Assembly: GCA_910588375.1 (NCBI GenBank)
Contig: CAJUQA010000003.1
Span: 62,001 to 126,000, forward strand
Reading direction: 5' to 3'
Source: an uncultured Odoribacter sp.
GTDB taxonomy: Bacteria; Bacteroidota; Bacteroidia; Bacteroidales; Marinifilaceae
Length of the DNA: 64,000 nt
How positions within the stretch are numbered: the stretch's first letter is position 1; every line of letters begins with the position of its first letter. Below, in pieces: positions 45,705 to 53,970 of the stretch. The position numbers and the translations under genes were made by a program. The notes under the pieces were generated by a model. That model searched no databases. It was not told the origin of the DNA and saw only the letters and a program-made list of their open reading frames with translations.

Positions 45705-47453
45705 ATGATACATTCTACTATCGCCAGGTCCTTGAAAAATTTCCTTGTCAATCCTAAAAAGTTATTTTGGTTCTACATCGGTCTGAATCTGATTCCCAGC
45801 CTCTGTCTGATATTTACGGAACCTTTCACGTTTATCGGAAAAATCATCTTATTGACTTTCCCGGCAGGGCTTTATTTCATTTTATTCTCCCTCAAAAAGA
45901 ATACGGGAGCAATGCAGCTGCTTCTGTTTCCGCTGCTGATTTTTCACGCTTTCCAACTCGTATTGTTCTACCTGTTCGGCGAAGCGGTTATCGCTGTGGA
46001 TATGTTTCTGAACGTAGCCACCACCAACGTCAGCGAAGCCGGCGAGTTGCTTGACAACCTGTGGCCGGCCATCATTCTGGTCTGCCTGCTGTATATCCCG
46101 ACCATCGCCATTGCCATCGTCACTTGCAGACACAAGATTCATTTGCCGGCTGCCTACCGGAAAAAGGCTATTGTTTCCGGTGTGGCTCTACTGCTCTTTT
46201 CCTTCGCCCTCACATTCGTCGCCCGGAATAAAAATACCGGACGTTTCACTGTCCACGAAGATATTTATCCCGCCAATGTGCTCTACAATTTAGGATTTGC
46301 CATAAACAAATGGCACAACAGCCAGCGTTATCCGGTCACCTCCAAGGATTTCAGCTTCAAGGCGAAAAAACAGGCCAATGCTCCCCTCCGCGAAATTTAT
46401 GTCATCGTGGTGGGAGAAGCCAGCCGGGCGGAAAACTGGCAACTTTACGGCTATTCCCGCCCCACCAATCCCCGGCTTTCCCAAGAACCGGGACTCGTAC
46501 TATATGAGGATGCCATCACCCAATCCAACACAACCCACAAAAGCGTGCCTCTGATTCTGTCCGCCGCTTCCGCAGAAGATTACAGCGTCATCTATTCCCA
46601 CAAAAGTATTCTGGATGCCTTTAAGGAAGCCGGATTCACCACCGTTTTCCTCTCCAATCAAATCCCCAACCGGTCGTTTACCGATTTCTATGCCGAAGAG
46701 GCTGATTTCCATCACAACATCCGGACTCCGAAAGAGGGCGGACTGATTACCGTCAACAATTTTGACGAAGCCATGTTGCCACTGATGCAACATTACATCG
46801 ATTCGCTTCCCGGCAACCTTTTTTTCGTCCTCCACACATACGGTTCCCATTTCAATTATAAAGAAAGGTACCCCGCAGAATTTTCCGTCTTCAAACCGGA
46901 CAATGCAACCGGCGTCAAGGCAGAAAACCGGCAGCAGCTGATTAACGCCTACGACAACAGTATTTTATATACCGACGATTTCCTTCACCGAACCATCGGT
47001 ATTTTGAGAAATACGCCTGCAGCCTCCGCCCTGTTTTATACATCCGACCATGGCGAAGATATGCTCGACGACAGTCGCAAACGCTTTTTGCACTCTTCTC
47101 CCAACCCGACTTTCTATCAATTGAGAATCCCCATCTTCATGTGGTTCTCAGACAATTACCAAAACGCATTCCCGGAGAAAGTGCAACATGCCGCGGACAA
47201 CCGTACAAAACCCGTGGCGACCAATGCCGCTTTCCACACAATGTTGGACGCCGCATCTATCAACTCTCCTTATCTTGATACCGATTTGTCGCTGGTGCAT
47301 CCGGGATTCAAAACCGTGCAGCGCATGTACCTGAACGACCACGACAAACCGATTTTCTTTTATAATGCCGGATTGAAAAAGGCGGATAAGGAAATGATTG
47401 GGAAAAGGCAATTATTTATTACTTTTGCCGAGAAATCTGTAAACCCATATTGA
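45705..47453 (+). CDS. EptA-like phosphoethanolamine transferase
   Basis: 582 residues. N-terminal membrane domain with about five hydrophobic segments (FWFYIGLNLIPSLCLIF, IGKIILLTFPAGLYFILFSL, QLLLFPLLIFHAFQLVLFYLF, AIILVCLLYIPTIAIAIVT, AIVSGVALLLFSFALTFVA), then a periplasmic sulfatase-fold domain: IYVIVVGEASRAENW, ITQSNTTHKSVPLIL with a candidate Thr nucleophile at 276-277, LFFVLHTYGSHFNYKERYP, and LFYTSDHGEDM. It moves phosphoethanolamine from phosphatidylethanolamine to lipid A or other surface sugars, which alters sensitivity to cationic peptides. ATG 45705; an open frame upstream overlaps the barrel gene. Confidence 0.88.
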   Translation: MIHSTIARSLKNFLVNPKKLFWFYIGLNLIPSLCLIFTEPFTFIGKIILLTFPAGLYFILFSLKKNTGAMQLLLFPLLIFHAFQLVLFYLFGEAVIAVDMFLNVATTNVSEAGELLDNLWPAIILVCLLYIPTIAIAIVTCRHKIHLPAAYRKKAIVSGVALLLFSFALTFVARNKNTGRFTVHEDIYPANVLYNLGFAINKWHNSQRYPVTSKDFSFKAKKQANAPLREIYVIVVGEASRAENWQLYGYSRPTNPRLSQEPGLVLYEDAITQSNTTHKSVPLILSAASAEDYSVIYSHKSILDAFKEAGFTTVFLSNQIPNRSFTDFYAEEADFHHNIRTPKEGGLITVNNFDEAMLPLMQHYIDSLPGNLFFVLHTYGSHFNYKERYPAEFSVFKPDNATGVKAENRQQLINAYDNSILYTDDFLHRTIGILRNTPAASALFYTSDHGEDMLDDSRKRFLHSSPNPTFYQLRIPIFMWFSDNYQNAFPEKVQHAADNRTKPVATNAAFHTMLDAASINSPYLDTDLSLVHPGFKTVQRMYLNDHDKPIFFYNAGLKKADKEMIGKRQLFITFAEKSVNPY

Positions 47454-47462
47454 GAAAAAAGG

Positions 47463-48470
47463 ATGAAAATAGCAGTGGTTGGCGCGAGCGGTGCCGTAGG
47501 ACAGGAATTTTTACGCGTATTTGAAGAACGGAATTTCCCGATAGATGAGTTGCTGTTGTTCGGTTCTCCCCGAAGTGCCGGGACAAAATACACCTGCCAA
47601 GGCAAGGAATATGAAGTGAAACTGCTGCAACACAACGATGATTTCAAAGGTGTGGACATTGCCTTTGTATCGGCAGGTGCTGGCACTTCCAAGGAATTTG
47701 CCGGGACCATCACCCGCCACGGCACCGTGATGATTGACAATTCCAGTGCATTCCGCATGGATGAAGATGTGCCTTTGGTCGTCCCCGAAGTCAACGCCGC
47801 CGATGCCCTCAACCGTCCCCGCAACATTATCGCCAACCCCAACTGCACTACGATACAGATGGTTGTCGCCTTAAACGTGATTGAGCAAATCAGCCATATC
47901 AAACGGGTACGGGTAGCCACCTATCAGGCTGCCAGCGGAGCGGGAGCCGCCGCCATGCAGGAACTTTACGAGCAATACAAACAGATTTTGGCCGGGGAAA
48001 AACCCACGGTGGAAAAATTTGCCCACCAACTGGCATTTAACCTCATCCCTCATATCGACGTTTTCACGGATAACGGCTACACGAAAGAGGAAATGAAAAT
48101 GTTCCACGAAACCCGCAAAATCATGCACTCCGACATTCAGGTGAGTGCCACATGCGTGCGCGTGCCGGCCTTGCGTGCCCACTCCGAAAGCATCTGGGTT
48201 GAAACCGAAACACCGATTTCAGTCGCAGAAGCCCAAGCCGCATTCCGCCAGGCAGAGGGAATCATACTTCAAGACAATCCGGAACAAAAGGAATACCCCA
48301 TGCCGCTTTTCGTTTCTGGCCAAGACCCGGTATACGTAGGGCGAATCCGGAAAGACCTCGCTTTTGAGAATGGTTTGACATTCTGGGTCGTGGGCGACCA
48401 AATCAAAAAAGGAGCCGCCCTGAATGCCGTTCAGATTGCGGAATACCTTTATAACAACAAATTGCTGTAA
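47463..48470 (+). CDS. asd: Aspartate-semialdehyde dehydrogenase
   Basis: 335 residues. Reduces aspartyl phosphate to aspartate semialdehyde in the aspartate-family amino acid and diaminopimelate pathway. NADP-binding VVGASGAVGQEFLRV, catalytic Cys128 in NPNCTTIQM, substrate motif SGAGAAAMQEL, and SATCVRVPALRAHSESI with the active His. It starts 10 bases after the EptA-like stop. Its last 22 bases overlap the convergent PPTase gene. Confidence 0.96.
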   Translation: MKIAVVGASGAVGQEFLRVFEERNFPIDELLLFGSPRSAGTKYTCQGKEYEVKLLQHNDDFKGVDIAFVSAGAGTSKEFAGTITRHGTVMIDNSSAFRMDEDVPLVVPEVNAADALNRPRNIIANPNCTTIQMVVALNVIEQISHIKRVRVATYQAASGAGAAAMQELYEQYKQILAGEKPTVEKFAHQLAFNLIPHIDVFTDNGYTKEEMKMFHETRKIMHSDIQVSATCVRVPALRAHSESIWVETETPISVAEAQAAFRQAEGIILQDNPEQKEYPMPLFVSGQDPVYVGRIRKDLAFENGLTFWVVGDQIKKGAALNAVQIAEYLYNNKLL

Positions 48471-49120
48471 CCAGTGAAATCCGCCGTCCGGATTTCCTCT
48501 TCCGTGAGGGAATGCCATTCGGGCGGGATGGTTTGTTCCGAACAAACGAAACATTTGTAGCCATTATCTATCCCGCATTCATGAAGGGAAAGGGCCAAAC
48601 GGCCGGTTTCTTTGTATATTCCTGGATTTTTCCCCTCCCAACGGACATAAAAGGAATTCAGCGAGGCGGACAGTCCCGTCCCCATATATTTCAATACACT
48701 TTCCTTCGCACACCAATAGCGGAAAAACAGTTCCGTCCGTCCCTGTTCCGAAGCCTCCGACAAACAGGCAATCTCTTCCGGATGAAAAAAACGCTTCGCC
48801 ACCGCCAGCCGCTCCTGGCCGATTCTTTCAACATCCGCACCGACTTCCGTATCCGAAAAGGCACACACGACATACTCGCCGGAATGGGATATGTTGAAAA
48901 AAAGCGGGACATCCGTTTCCAGATAAAGCTTGCCATGTTCATTAGCATACAACCGGATTTCCTCCGGCTTCCGGTGAAAAACGCGGGTCAGGACAAAAAA
49001 AAGCAGTCTTCTTCCGGTCTCTTTTTCCCTCCGGGATTTCTCTCCGGCCTTCTTCCGGCAAATCCCCTTTCCGCCGACGACCAGCGACTCCGATAACCGT
49101 ACATAATATAAACTCAGCAT
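48449..49120 (-). CDS. 4'-phosphopantetheinyl transferase (Sfp type)
   Basis: 223 residues. Attaches the phosphopantetheine arm of CoA to acyl or peptidyl carrier proteins. Motifs: FFNISHSGEYVVCAFS, VGADVERIGQ with metal Asp-x-Glu, and FFRYWCAKESVLKYMGTGLSASL with the catalytic Lys-Glu. The length fits the 200-240-residue Sfp type. It converges on asd with a 22-base overlap, so the two 3' ends form complementary RNA. Confidence 0.9.
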   Translation of the reverse strand: MLSLYYVRLSESLVVGGKGICRKKAGEKSRREKETGRRLLFFVLTRVFHRKPEEIRLYANEHGKLYLETDVPLFFNISHSGEYVVCAFSDTEVGADVERIGQERLAVAKRFFHPEEIACLSEASEQGRTELFFRYWCAKESVLKYMGTGLSASLNSFYVRWEGKNPGIYKETGRLALSLHECGIDNGYKCFVCSEQTIPPEWHSLTEEEIRTADFTGYSNLLL

Positions 49121-49259
49121 AATATCCTCCGGGAAACGGCATGTTTATCTTTTCTTTTACAAAAGAAAGAAGTATATTTGTTTTAACAAAAAGAAGTACG
49201 AAAAATTGCAAGCCGAATTTTTCAAGGATGCCCGCCTTCATTAAAAAAAACGTTTGAAA

Positions 49260-49291
49260 TTTGGTTTTTTATATGAATTATTCTACTTTTA
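49260..49291 (+). promoter_or_regulatory. Promoter of the tonB gene
   Basis: TTTG 49260-49263, 20-base spacer, TACTTTTA 49284-49291 (one mismatch to TAnnTTTG). Confidence 0.5.
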
Positions 49292-49298
49292 CCCCGAA

Positions 49299-49320
49299 GA
49301 AAGCGAGATGTAATAACATA
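49299..49320 (+). promoter_or_regulatory. Leader motif shared with the NifU-like gene (copy 2)
   Basis: Contains AGCGAGATGTAATAACATA; the 22-base stretch differs at one base from 15937-15958. It lies 16 bases before ATG 49337. Confidence 0.45.
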
Positions 49321-49336
49321 CAATTAAAACGATACC

Positions 49337-50020
49337 ATGGAAATTAAAAAGGCACCGAAAGTGGATCTCGAAAAGAAGAAAGGTATTTTCTTCGAGATCG
49401 GTCTTGTGCTTGCTTTAGGAATCCTGCTATATGCTTTTGAATGGAAGACAGAAACCAAGAAAACGCAAGATATGCAAGGTTCTGAAGTAGAGCAAGTGGA
49501 AGAGGAAATCATTCCTGTTACAACACAGAATACACCACCGCCTCCTCCACCTCCCCCCGCTCCGAAATTAACAGACTTAATCAATATTGTGGACAATGAC
49601 CAGGATATTGACGATGAACTGGAAATCACCGATGCGGAAGACGAAACGGAAAATACAGTGGTAGACGTTACCCAATTTGAAGATTTTGGTGAAGAAGACA
49701 CTGGTGAAGCCCAGATTTTCCAGGTAGTGGAAACGATGCCTTCTTTCAAAGGGAACATGAACAAATGGTTGAAAGACAACGTTAAATACCCGATTCTGGC
49801 ACAGGAAAACGGTATCTCCGGACGTGTGTTCGTAGCATTCGTGGTTGAAACGGACGGTAGCATTACCGATGTGAAAGTAGCTCGGTCTGTAGACCCCTCT
49901 TTGGATAAGGAAGCCGTTCGCGTGGTAAAAGCCATGCCGAAATGGAATCCGGGAAAACAGAGAAACAAACCCGTACGTGTAGCATTTACCGTACCCATTA
50001 ACTTTACTCTGTCCAATTAA
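49337..50020 (+). CDS. tonB: Energy transducer TonB
   Basis: 227 residues. A single membrane anchor (FFEIGLVLALGILLYAF), an acidic stretch, a proline run (TPPPPPPPPAPKL) and a C-terminal TonB domain (MPSFKGNMNKWLKDNVKYP, then ISGRVFVAFVVETDGSITDVKVARSVDPSLDKEAVRVVKAMPKWNPGKQRNKPVRVAFTVPI, summarised here by its start and end). It couples the proton gradient to TonB-dependent receptors such as the two SusC proteins. ExbB/ExbD are not in the window. Own promoter; terminator follows. Confidence 0.9.
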   Translation: MEIKKAPKVDLEKKKGIFFEIGLVLALGILLYAFEWKTETKKTQDMQGSEVEQVEEEIIPVTTQNTPPPPPPPPAPKLTDLINIVDNDQDIDDELEITDAEDETENTVVDVTQFEDFGEEDTGEAQIFQVVETMPSFKGNMNKWLKDNVKYPILAQENGISGRVFVAFVVETDGSITDVKVARSVDPSLDKEAVRVVKAMPKWNPGKQRNKPVRVAFTVPINFTLSN

Positions 50021-50043
50021 TATCCCATACTTTAGAATAAGTG

Positions 50044-50073
50044 GAAAGGGCTGTCATTCATGTCAGCCCTTTC
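50044..50073 (+). terminator. Terminator after tonB
   Basis: GAAAGGGCTG 50044-50053 pairs perfectly with CAGCCCTTTC 50064-50073. A weak T-tract follows. Confidence 0.7.
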
Positions 50074-50152
50074 TCATTCCTAAACCTTGATTGTCCGCTT
50101 CATACAAAATTTTCAACCTCTCATTTTATTCATTTTAACCTCAACAACCTAT

Positions 50153-51385
50153 ATGGGTTATTATTACACGAAAAAAGAAGCTGAAAAAGCGGTATTAGTA
50201 GGCGTAGCGCTCCAGGATGAAGGAATCAGCTACGAACAGATGACGGAATACCTGGACGAACTGGCCTTCCTGGCGGAAACGGCAGGCGCAGAAACCGTAA
50301 AGATATTCACACAGAACCTGGACAAACCGGTTCACAGTACCTTTATCGGAAAAGGGAAACTGGAAGAAATCCGGCAATATCTTGAAGAAAACGAGACCGA
50401 CATGGTCATTTTCGACGACGAACTGAGTCCCACCCAACTCCGGAATATCGAAAACGTATTGAAAGGTGTCAAGGTACTTGACCGTACAAACCTGATTCTG
50501 GACATTTTCGCCAGCCGGGCGCGTACGGCCCATGCCAAGACCCAGGTAGAACTCGCCCAATACCAATATCTGTTGCCCCGGCTAACCGGAATGTGGACTC
50601 ACCTGGAAAGACAAAAAGGCGGTATCGGCCTGAGAGGACCCGGAGAAACGGAAATCGAAACCGACCGCCGGGTTATTCGGGATAAAATCACCCGTTTGAA
50701 AGAACAACTGGAAAAAATAGACAAACAGAAAATCACCCAACGCAAAAACCGGGGAAAACTGGTACGGGTAGCATTGGTCGGATACACCAACGTCGGTAAA
50801 TCCACGCTGATGAATCTGTTGAGCAAATCGGAAGTATTTGCCGAGAACAAACTGTTTGCCACTCTGGACACCACCGTCCGGAAAATCGCAATCCGGAACG
50901 TTCCCTTTCTGCTGGCGGATACTGTCGGTTTCATCCGGAAACTGCCGACACATCTCATCGAATCGTTTAAATCCACACTGGACGAAGTGCGGGAAGCCGA
51001 CGTGATTTTACATGTGGTGGATATTTCCCATCCCCAGTTTGAAGACCAGATGAGAGTCGTCAATGAAACACTGGCAGAGCTTATCCGGGAACCCAAACCG
51101 ACTATCATCGTCTTCAACAAGATAGATGCTTTCACGTACGTCAAAAAAGAAGAAGACGATCTGACTCCGGTGCAACGCTGCAACTATAGCCTGGACGACC
51201 TGAAACAAATGTGGATGTCCAAACAGAATACGGAGACCGTATACATCTCCGCCGCCCGGAAAGAAAATATCGAAGAGCTGAAAGAGAAACTCTATGCCAT
51301 TGTCAAAGAAATCCATTCCGCCCGGTTTCCTTACAATGACTTCTTTTATGACGAGTATAAAGAAGAAAAAGAAGAAGAAATCTAA
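50153..51385 (+). CDS. hflX: GTPase HflX
   Basis: 410 residues. A ribosome-binding GTPase that can split stalled ribosomes. N-terminal HflX domain (SPTQLRNIENVLKGVKVLDRTNLILDIFASRARTAHAKTQVELAQYQYLLPRLTGMW region, here given by position about 95-170), GLRGPGETEIETDRRVI, then the G domain: GYTNVGKSTLMN, DTVGFIRKLPTHLIESF, FNKIDAF. ATG 50153 is chosen because conserved sequence begins MGYYYTKKEAEKA. A terminator follows. Confidence 0.93.
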   Translation: MGYYYTKKEAEKAVLVGVALQDEGISYEQMTEYLDELAFLAETAGAETVKIFTQNLDKPVHSTFIGKGKLEEIRQYLEENETDMVIFDDELSPTQLRNIENVLKGVKVLDRTNLILDIFASRARTAHAKTQVELAQYQYLLPRLTGMWTHLERQKGGIGLRGPGETEIETDRRVIRDKITRLKEQLEKIDKQKITQRKNRGKLVRVALVGYTNVGKSTLMNLLSKSEVFAENKLFATLDTTVRKIAIRNVPFLLADTVGFIRKLPTHLIESFKSTLDEVREADVILHVVDISHPQFEDQMRVVNETLAELIREPKPTIIVFNKIDAFTYVKKEEDDLTPVQRCNYSLDDLKQMWMSKQNTETVYISAARKENIEELKEKLYAIVKEIHSARFPYNDFFYDEYKEEKEEEI

Positions 51386-51417
51386 AAAAAGAGATGGCGG
51401 TAAACCATCTCTTTTTT
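51385..51417. terminator. Bidirectional terminator between hflX and tyrS
   Basis: AAAAAAGAGATGG 51385-51397 pairs with CCATCTCTTTTTT 51405-51417 around a 7-base loop. Confidence 0.9.
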
Positions 51418-51456
51418 CTCATACGGAGTTTTTATCCCCGCTTCACTATCGTGCGG

Positions 51457-52746
51457 TTATTTCACAATAACCAGAAAATAGTTTTTCTTACCGCTCTGGG
51501 CCAGAATATATTTCCCGTCAATCAGATCGTCCGATTTTATAACGGCTTCCTCGTTGACCTTTTCTTTGTTGATACTGATGGAATTCGCTTTCAACGCCCG
51601 TCTGGCTTCTCCTTTGGAGGACATCACGGCAGTTTTCTCTGCCAGGAAGTCCACAACCGGAATGCCGGCATCCAAATCGGACTTCTTGATTTCAAACTGA
51701 GGCACACCGTCAAATACGGCCAAGAAAGTCGCCTCATCGATTTTGCGCAAAGTCTCGGACGTTGCATTGCCGAAGAGAATCTGCGAAGCTTCCAGAGCCG
51801 AGTCGAAAGCCTCTTCGCCATGAATCAGGCAGGTAACCTCTTTCGCCAGCGTCTTTTGCAATTTACGCAAATGGGGAGCCTGCTGGTGTTCCGCTATCAA
51901 GGCATCGATTTCGGCAGGAGGCAATATCGTGAATATCTTCACATATTTGGCCGCATCTTCATCCGTCGTGTTGAGCCAGAACTGATAAAATTTATAGGGT
52001 GACGTACGCCGGGGATCCAACCAGATATTTCCCGATTCCGTTTTCCCGAATTTCTTTCCGTCGCTTTTTGTCATTAACGGCCAAGTCAGGGCGTAAGCAT
52101 CCAAGCCTTCTTTCCGGCGAATCAGTTCCACGCCGGTTGTAATATTTCCCCATTGGTCGGAACCGCCCATCTGCAACATGCAACCGTGATTTTTCCGCAG
52201 ATACAGAAAGTCATACCCCTGTACCAACTGGTAGGTAAACTCCGTAAAAGACATGCCCTGTGCCGCTTCCGCACCCAGACGCTTCTTTACGGAATCTTTA
52301 GCCATCATGTAATTGACCGTGATGTGTTTTCCGATGTCCCGGATGAAGCCCAAAAATGAAAACTCCTTCATCCAGTCGTAATTGTTCAGCATCATGGCCG
52401 CATTGGAGGCTTCCGAATTGAAATCTATGAACCGGGAAAGCTGTCCTTTGATAGCATCCATATTCCGGTGTATCGTCTCTTCATCCAGAAGATTGCGTTC
52501 CTGAGACTTTCCGCTCGGGTCTCCAATCATTCCGGTGGCACCGCCTATAATAAAAATCGGCTTGTGACCCGCCATCTGAAAATGTTTCATCATCATCACC
52601 GACACCAGATGTCCCACATGCAGGGAATCCGCCGTCGGGTCTATCCCCACGTAAGCCGTAGTCTGTCCCTTAGCCAATTGCTCTTCTGTTCCGGGCATGA
52701 TGTCATGAATCATGCCCCGCCACTTTAACTCATCTACAAAATTCAT
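51457..52746 (-). CDS. tyrS: Tyrosyl-tRNA synthetase
   Basis: 429 residues. Charges tRNA(Tyr). HIGH-type motif HVGHLVSV (about 43-50), GGATGMIGDPSGKSQERNLL, the KMSKS variant KFGKTESGN around 230, and a C-terminal S4-like RNA-binding domain (EARRALKANSISINKEKV, then ILAQSGKKNYFLVIVK). Full length for the bacterial type. Convergent with hflX. Confidence 0.96.
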   Translation of the reverse strand: MNFVDELKWRGMIHDIMPGTEEQLAKGQTTAYVGIDPTADSLHVGHLVSVMMMKHFQMAGHKPIFIIGGATGMIGDPSGKSQERNLLDEETIHRNMDAIKGQLSRFIDFNSEASNAAMMLNNYDWMKEFSFLGFIRDIGKHITVNYMMAKDSVKKRLGAEAAQGMSFTEFTYQLVQGYDFLYLRKNHGCMLQMGGSDQWGNITTGVELIRRKEGLDAYALTWPLMTKSDGKKFGKTESGNIWLDPRRTSPYKFYQFWLNTTDEDAAKYVKIFTILPPAEIDALIAEHQQAPHLRKLQKTLAKEVTCLIHGEEAFDSALEASQILFGNATSETLRKIDEATFLAVFDGVPQFEIKKSDLDAGIPVVDFLAEKTAVMSSKGEARRALKANSISINKEKVNEEAVIKSDDLIDGKYILAQSGKKNYFLVIVK

Positions 52747-52866
52747 CGTTATATCTTATTTGCATTTATTTTTATAATCCTGTTTCACTCCGGCAAGCAC
52801 CTTCAAGGTGCCCACGTCAATAATACAAAGTCCCCGTAGTTCTCCACAAAATTTTTACCATGATTG

Positions 52867-53346
52867 TCAAAATCGGATCATGTTATATATTTGCTGCGCA
52901 AAGGTAAGAAAAGGATGATACAAAAGACTGCCTTCTTTGGTCTCTTCGCTTATAAAATGAAATTTATCATCCAGAACATCCGTAATGAGCAACACCACAC
53001 AAAGAATGATAAAATATTTCGCAATTCCCAGGCAAGTCCCCAGAAGTTTGTTCACCAATCCCAGCGACACCATGTCCACTATCTTCGTCAGTACTTTTCC
53101 CAACACACATATCAACACCACTACCACCAGAAACGTGACAGCCAACGCGATATATGAGAGATATTTGGAAGTAATATTCAGAAAATCATGCAAAAAATTC
53201 TCCGTATAGGCGGAATAGCGGATAGCTATAAACACCCCCAATACCAATCCCGCCAATGTCGCCACTTCAAAGATAAAGCCTTTTGAAAAACCTTTGAAAG
53301 CGCCATACAACAAAGGGAGCAACAATATGATATCTATAAAATTCAC
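52867..53346 (-). CDS. CvpA family membrane protein
   Basis: 159 residues with four hydrophobic segments: IDIILLLPLLYGAFKGFSKGF, ATLAGLVLGVFIAIRYS, YIALAVTFLVVVVLICVLG and LGIAKYFIILCVVLLITDVL. The pattern DIILLLPLLYGAFKGFSKG at the start is the family signature. CvpA proteins are inner-membrane proteins linked with envelope integrity and, in E. coli, colicin V export. Upstream is a minus-strand -7 box. Confidence 0.8.
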   Translation of the reverse strand: MNFIDIILLLPLLYGAFKGFSKGFIFEVATLAGLVLGVFIAIRYSAYTENFLHDFLNITSKYLSYIALAVTFLVVVVLICVLGKVLTKIVDMVSLGLVNKLLGTCLGIAKYFIILCVVLLITDVLDDKFHFISEETKEGSLLYHPFLTFAQQIYNMIRF

Positions 53347-53368
53347 ACCATTTTCCGTTTAGGGGAAT

Positions 53369-53376
53369 CAAAGATA
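53369..53376 (-). promoter_or_regulatory. -7 box of the CvpA-family gene
   Basis: On the minus strand the box reads TATCTTTG, 22 bases before the start codon at 53346. Confidence 0.5.
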
Positions 53377-53448
53377 AGGGGAATTCTTTATTTTTCCCAT
53401 TCTGACTTTGAAAAATTGAAGATAGCGGTTTCAAAATTTGTCATTTCC

Positions 53449-53565
53449 ATAGGAAAAACTCAATCCACTGTCGAAATTTATATATCCACCGTCGAAATTT
53501 ATACATCCGCTGACGAAATTTGTATATCCACCGTCAGTGGATTGAGTTTTTAAGGCCGGTTTTAT
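53449..53565. repeat. 21-bp-unit repeat element, copy B (core inverted)
   Basis: The 63-bp core is 53470-53532. A perfect 17-bp inverted repeat brackets it: AAAAACTCAATCCACTG 53454-53470 and CAGTGGATTGAGTTTTT 53535-53551. The flanks match those of copy A in direct orientation, while the core is the reverse complement of copy A's. No gene is seen between here and 53670; the stretch 53571-53668 is simple sequence with gttgaa/gttaaa-type motifs. Confidence 0.75.
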
Positions 53566-53672
53566 AAAAAGTTGAAGCCGTTAAAAAAGTTAAAGAGGTT
53601 GAATGAGTTGAAAAGTTGGAAGGGAGCCTCTCTTCAACGGTTTTAACTTTTTCAACATTTCAACTTTTTTTC

Positions 53673-53680
53673 TACCTTTG
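53673..53680 (+). promoter_or_regulatory. -7 box of structured leader, copy 2
   Basis: TACCTTTG, in the same position relative to helix P0 as in copy 1. Confidence 0.65.
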
Positions 53681-53916
53681 TTCCGTTGCGATGCGAGTAA
53701 GCGTATTCCGTCGCAGCGGACATATTAATTTGAAGCGTTTAGCTTATCCTTGGTAAAAAAACGACCAATTTTAGCATCGAAGGATAACAGTACAAACGCT
53801 CGCGTTTGCCGTATATACACACATATATACCCGGTCAAGCGTGGGTAACTGTTTATTTCGATGCGGGTGCTTGGTCGTACCTTTTACCAGATAAACTAAA
53901 GTTCCCACGCTTTCTT
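53681..53916 (+). ncRNA. Structured leader RNA, copy 2
   Basis: Same helices as copy 1. P0: TCCGTTGCGA 53682-53691 with TCGCAGCGGA 53711-53720 (one G-U). P1: AGCGTTT 53734-53740 with AAACGCT 53794-53800, and TTATCCTT 53744-53751 with AAGGATAA 53780-53787. Loop-loop helices: TGGTAAAA 53751-53758 with TTTTACCA 53882-53889; ACGACCA 53761-53767 with TGGTCGT 53872-53878; GCATCGA 53774-53780 with TCGATGC 53858-53864. P3: GCGTGGG 53839-53845 with CCCACGC 53904-53910, then TTTCTTTATTTT. Helices a and c keep pairing despite wholly different bases from copy 1. Confidence 0.75.
53839..53916 (+). terminator. Terminator-like hairpin P3 at the end of leader copy 2
   Basis: Stem 53839-53856 with 53891-53910, followed by TTTCTTTATTTT. 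The T-tract is interrupted, so termination may be partial. It lies about 55 bases before the ATG. Confidence 0.5.
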
Positions 53917-53970
53917 TATTTTACAAACTTGCCTTTCCGGGGACTTCAAGGTGCTAAGTAATTTTCGTAT

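Noticed and set aside
52795..52830. CACCTTCAAGGTG near tyrS as a third trace of the leader (which has CTTCAAGGTGCT)
   Set aside because: The match is only 11 bases and palindromic, without any of the leader helices.
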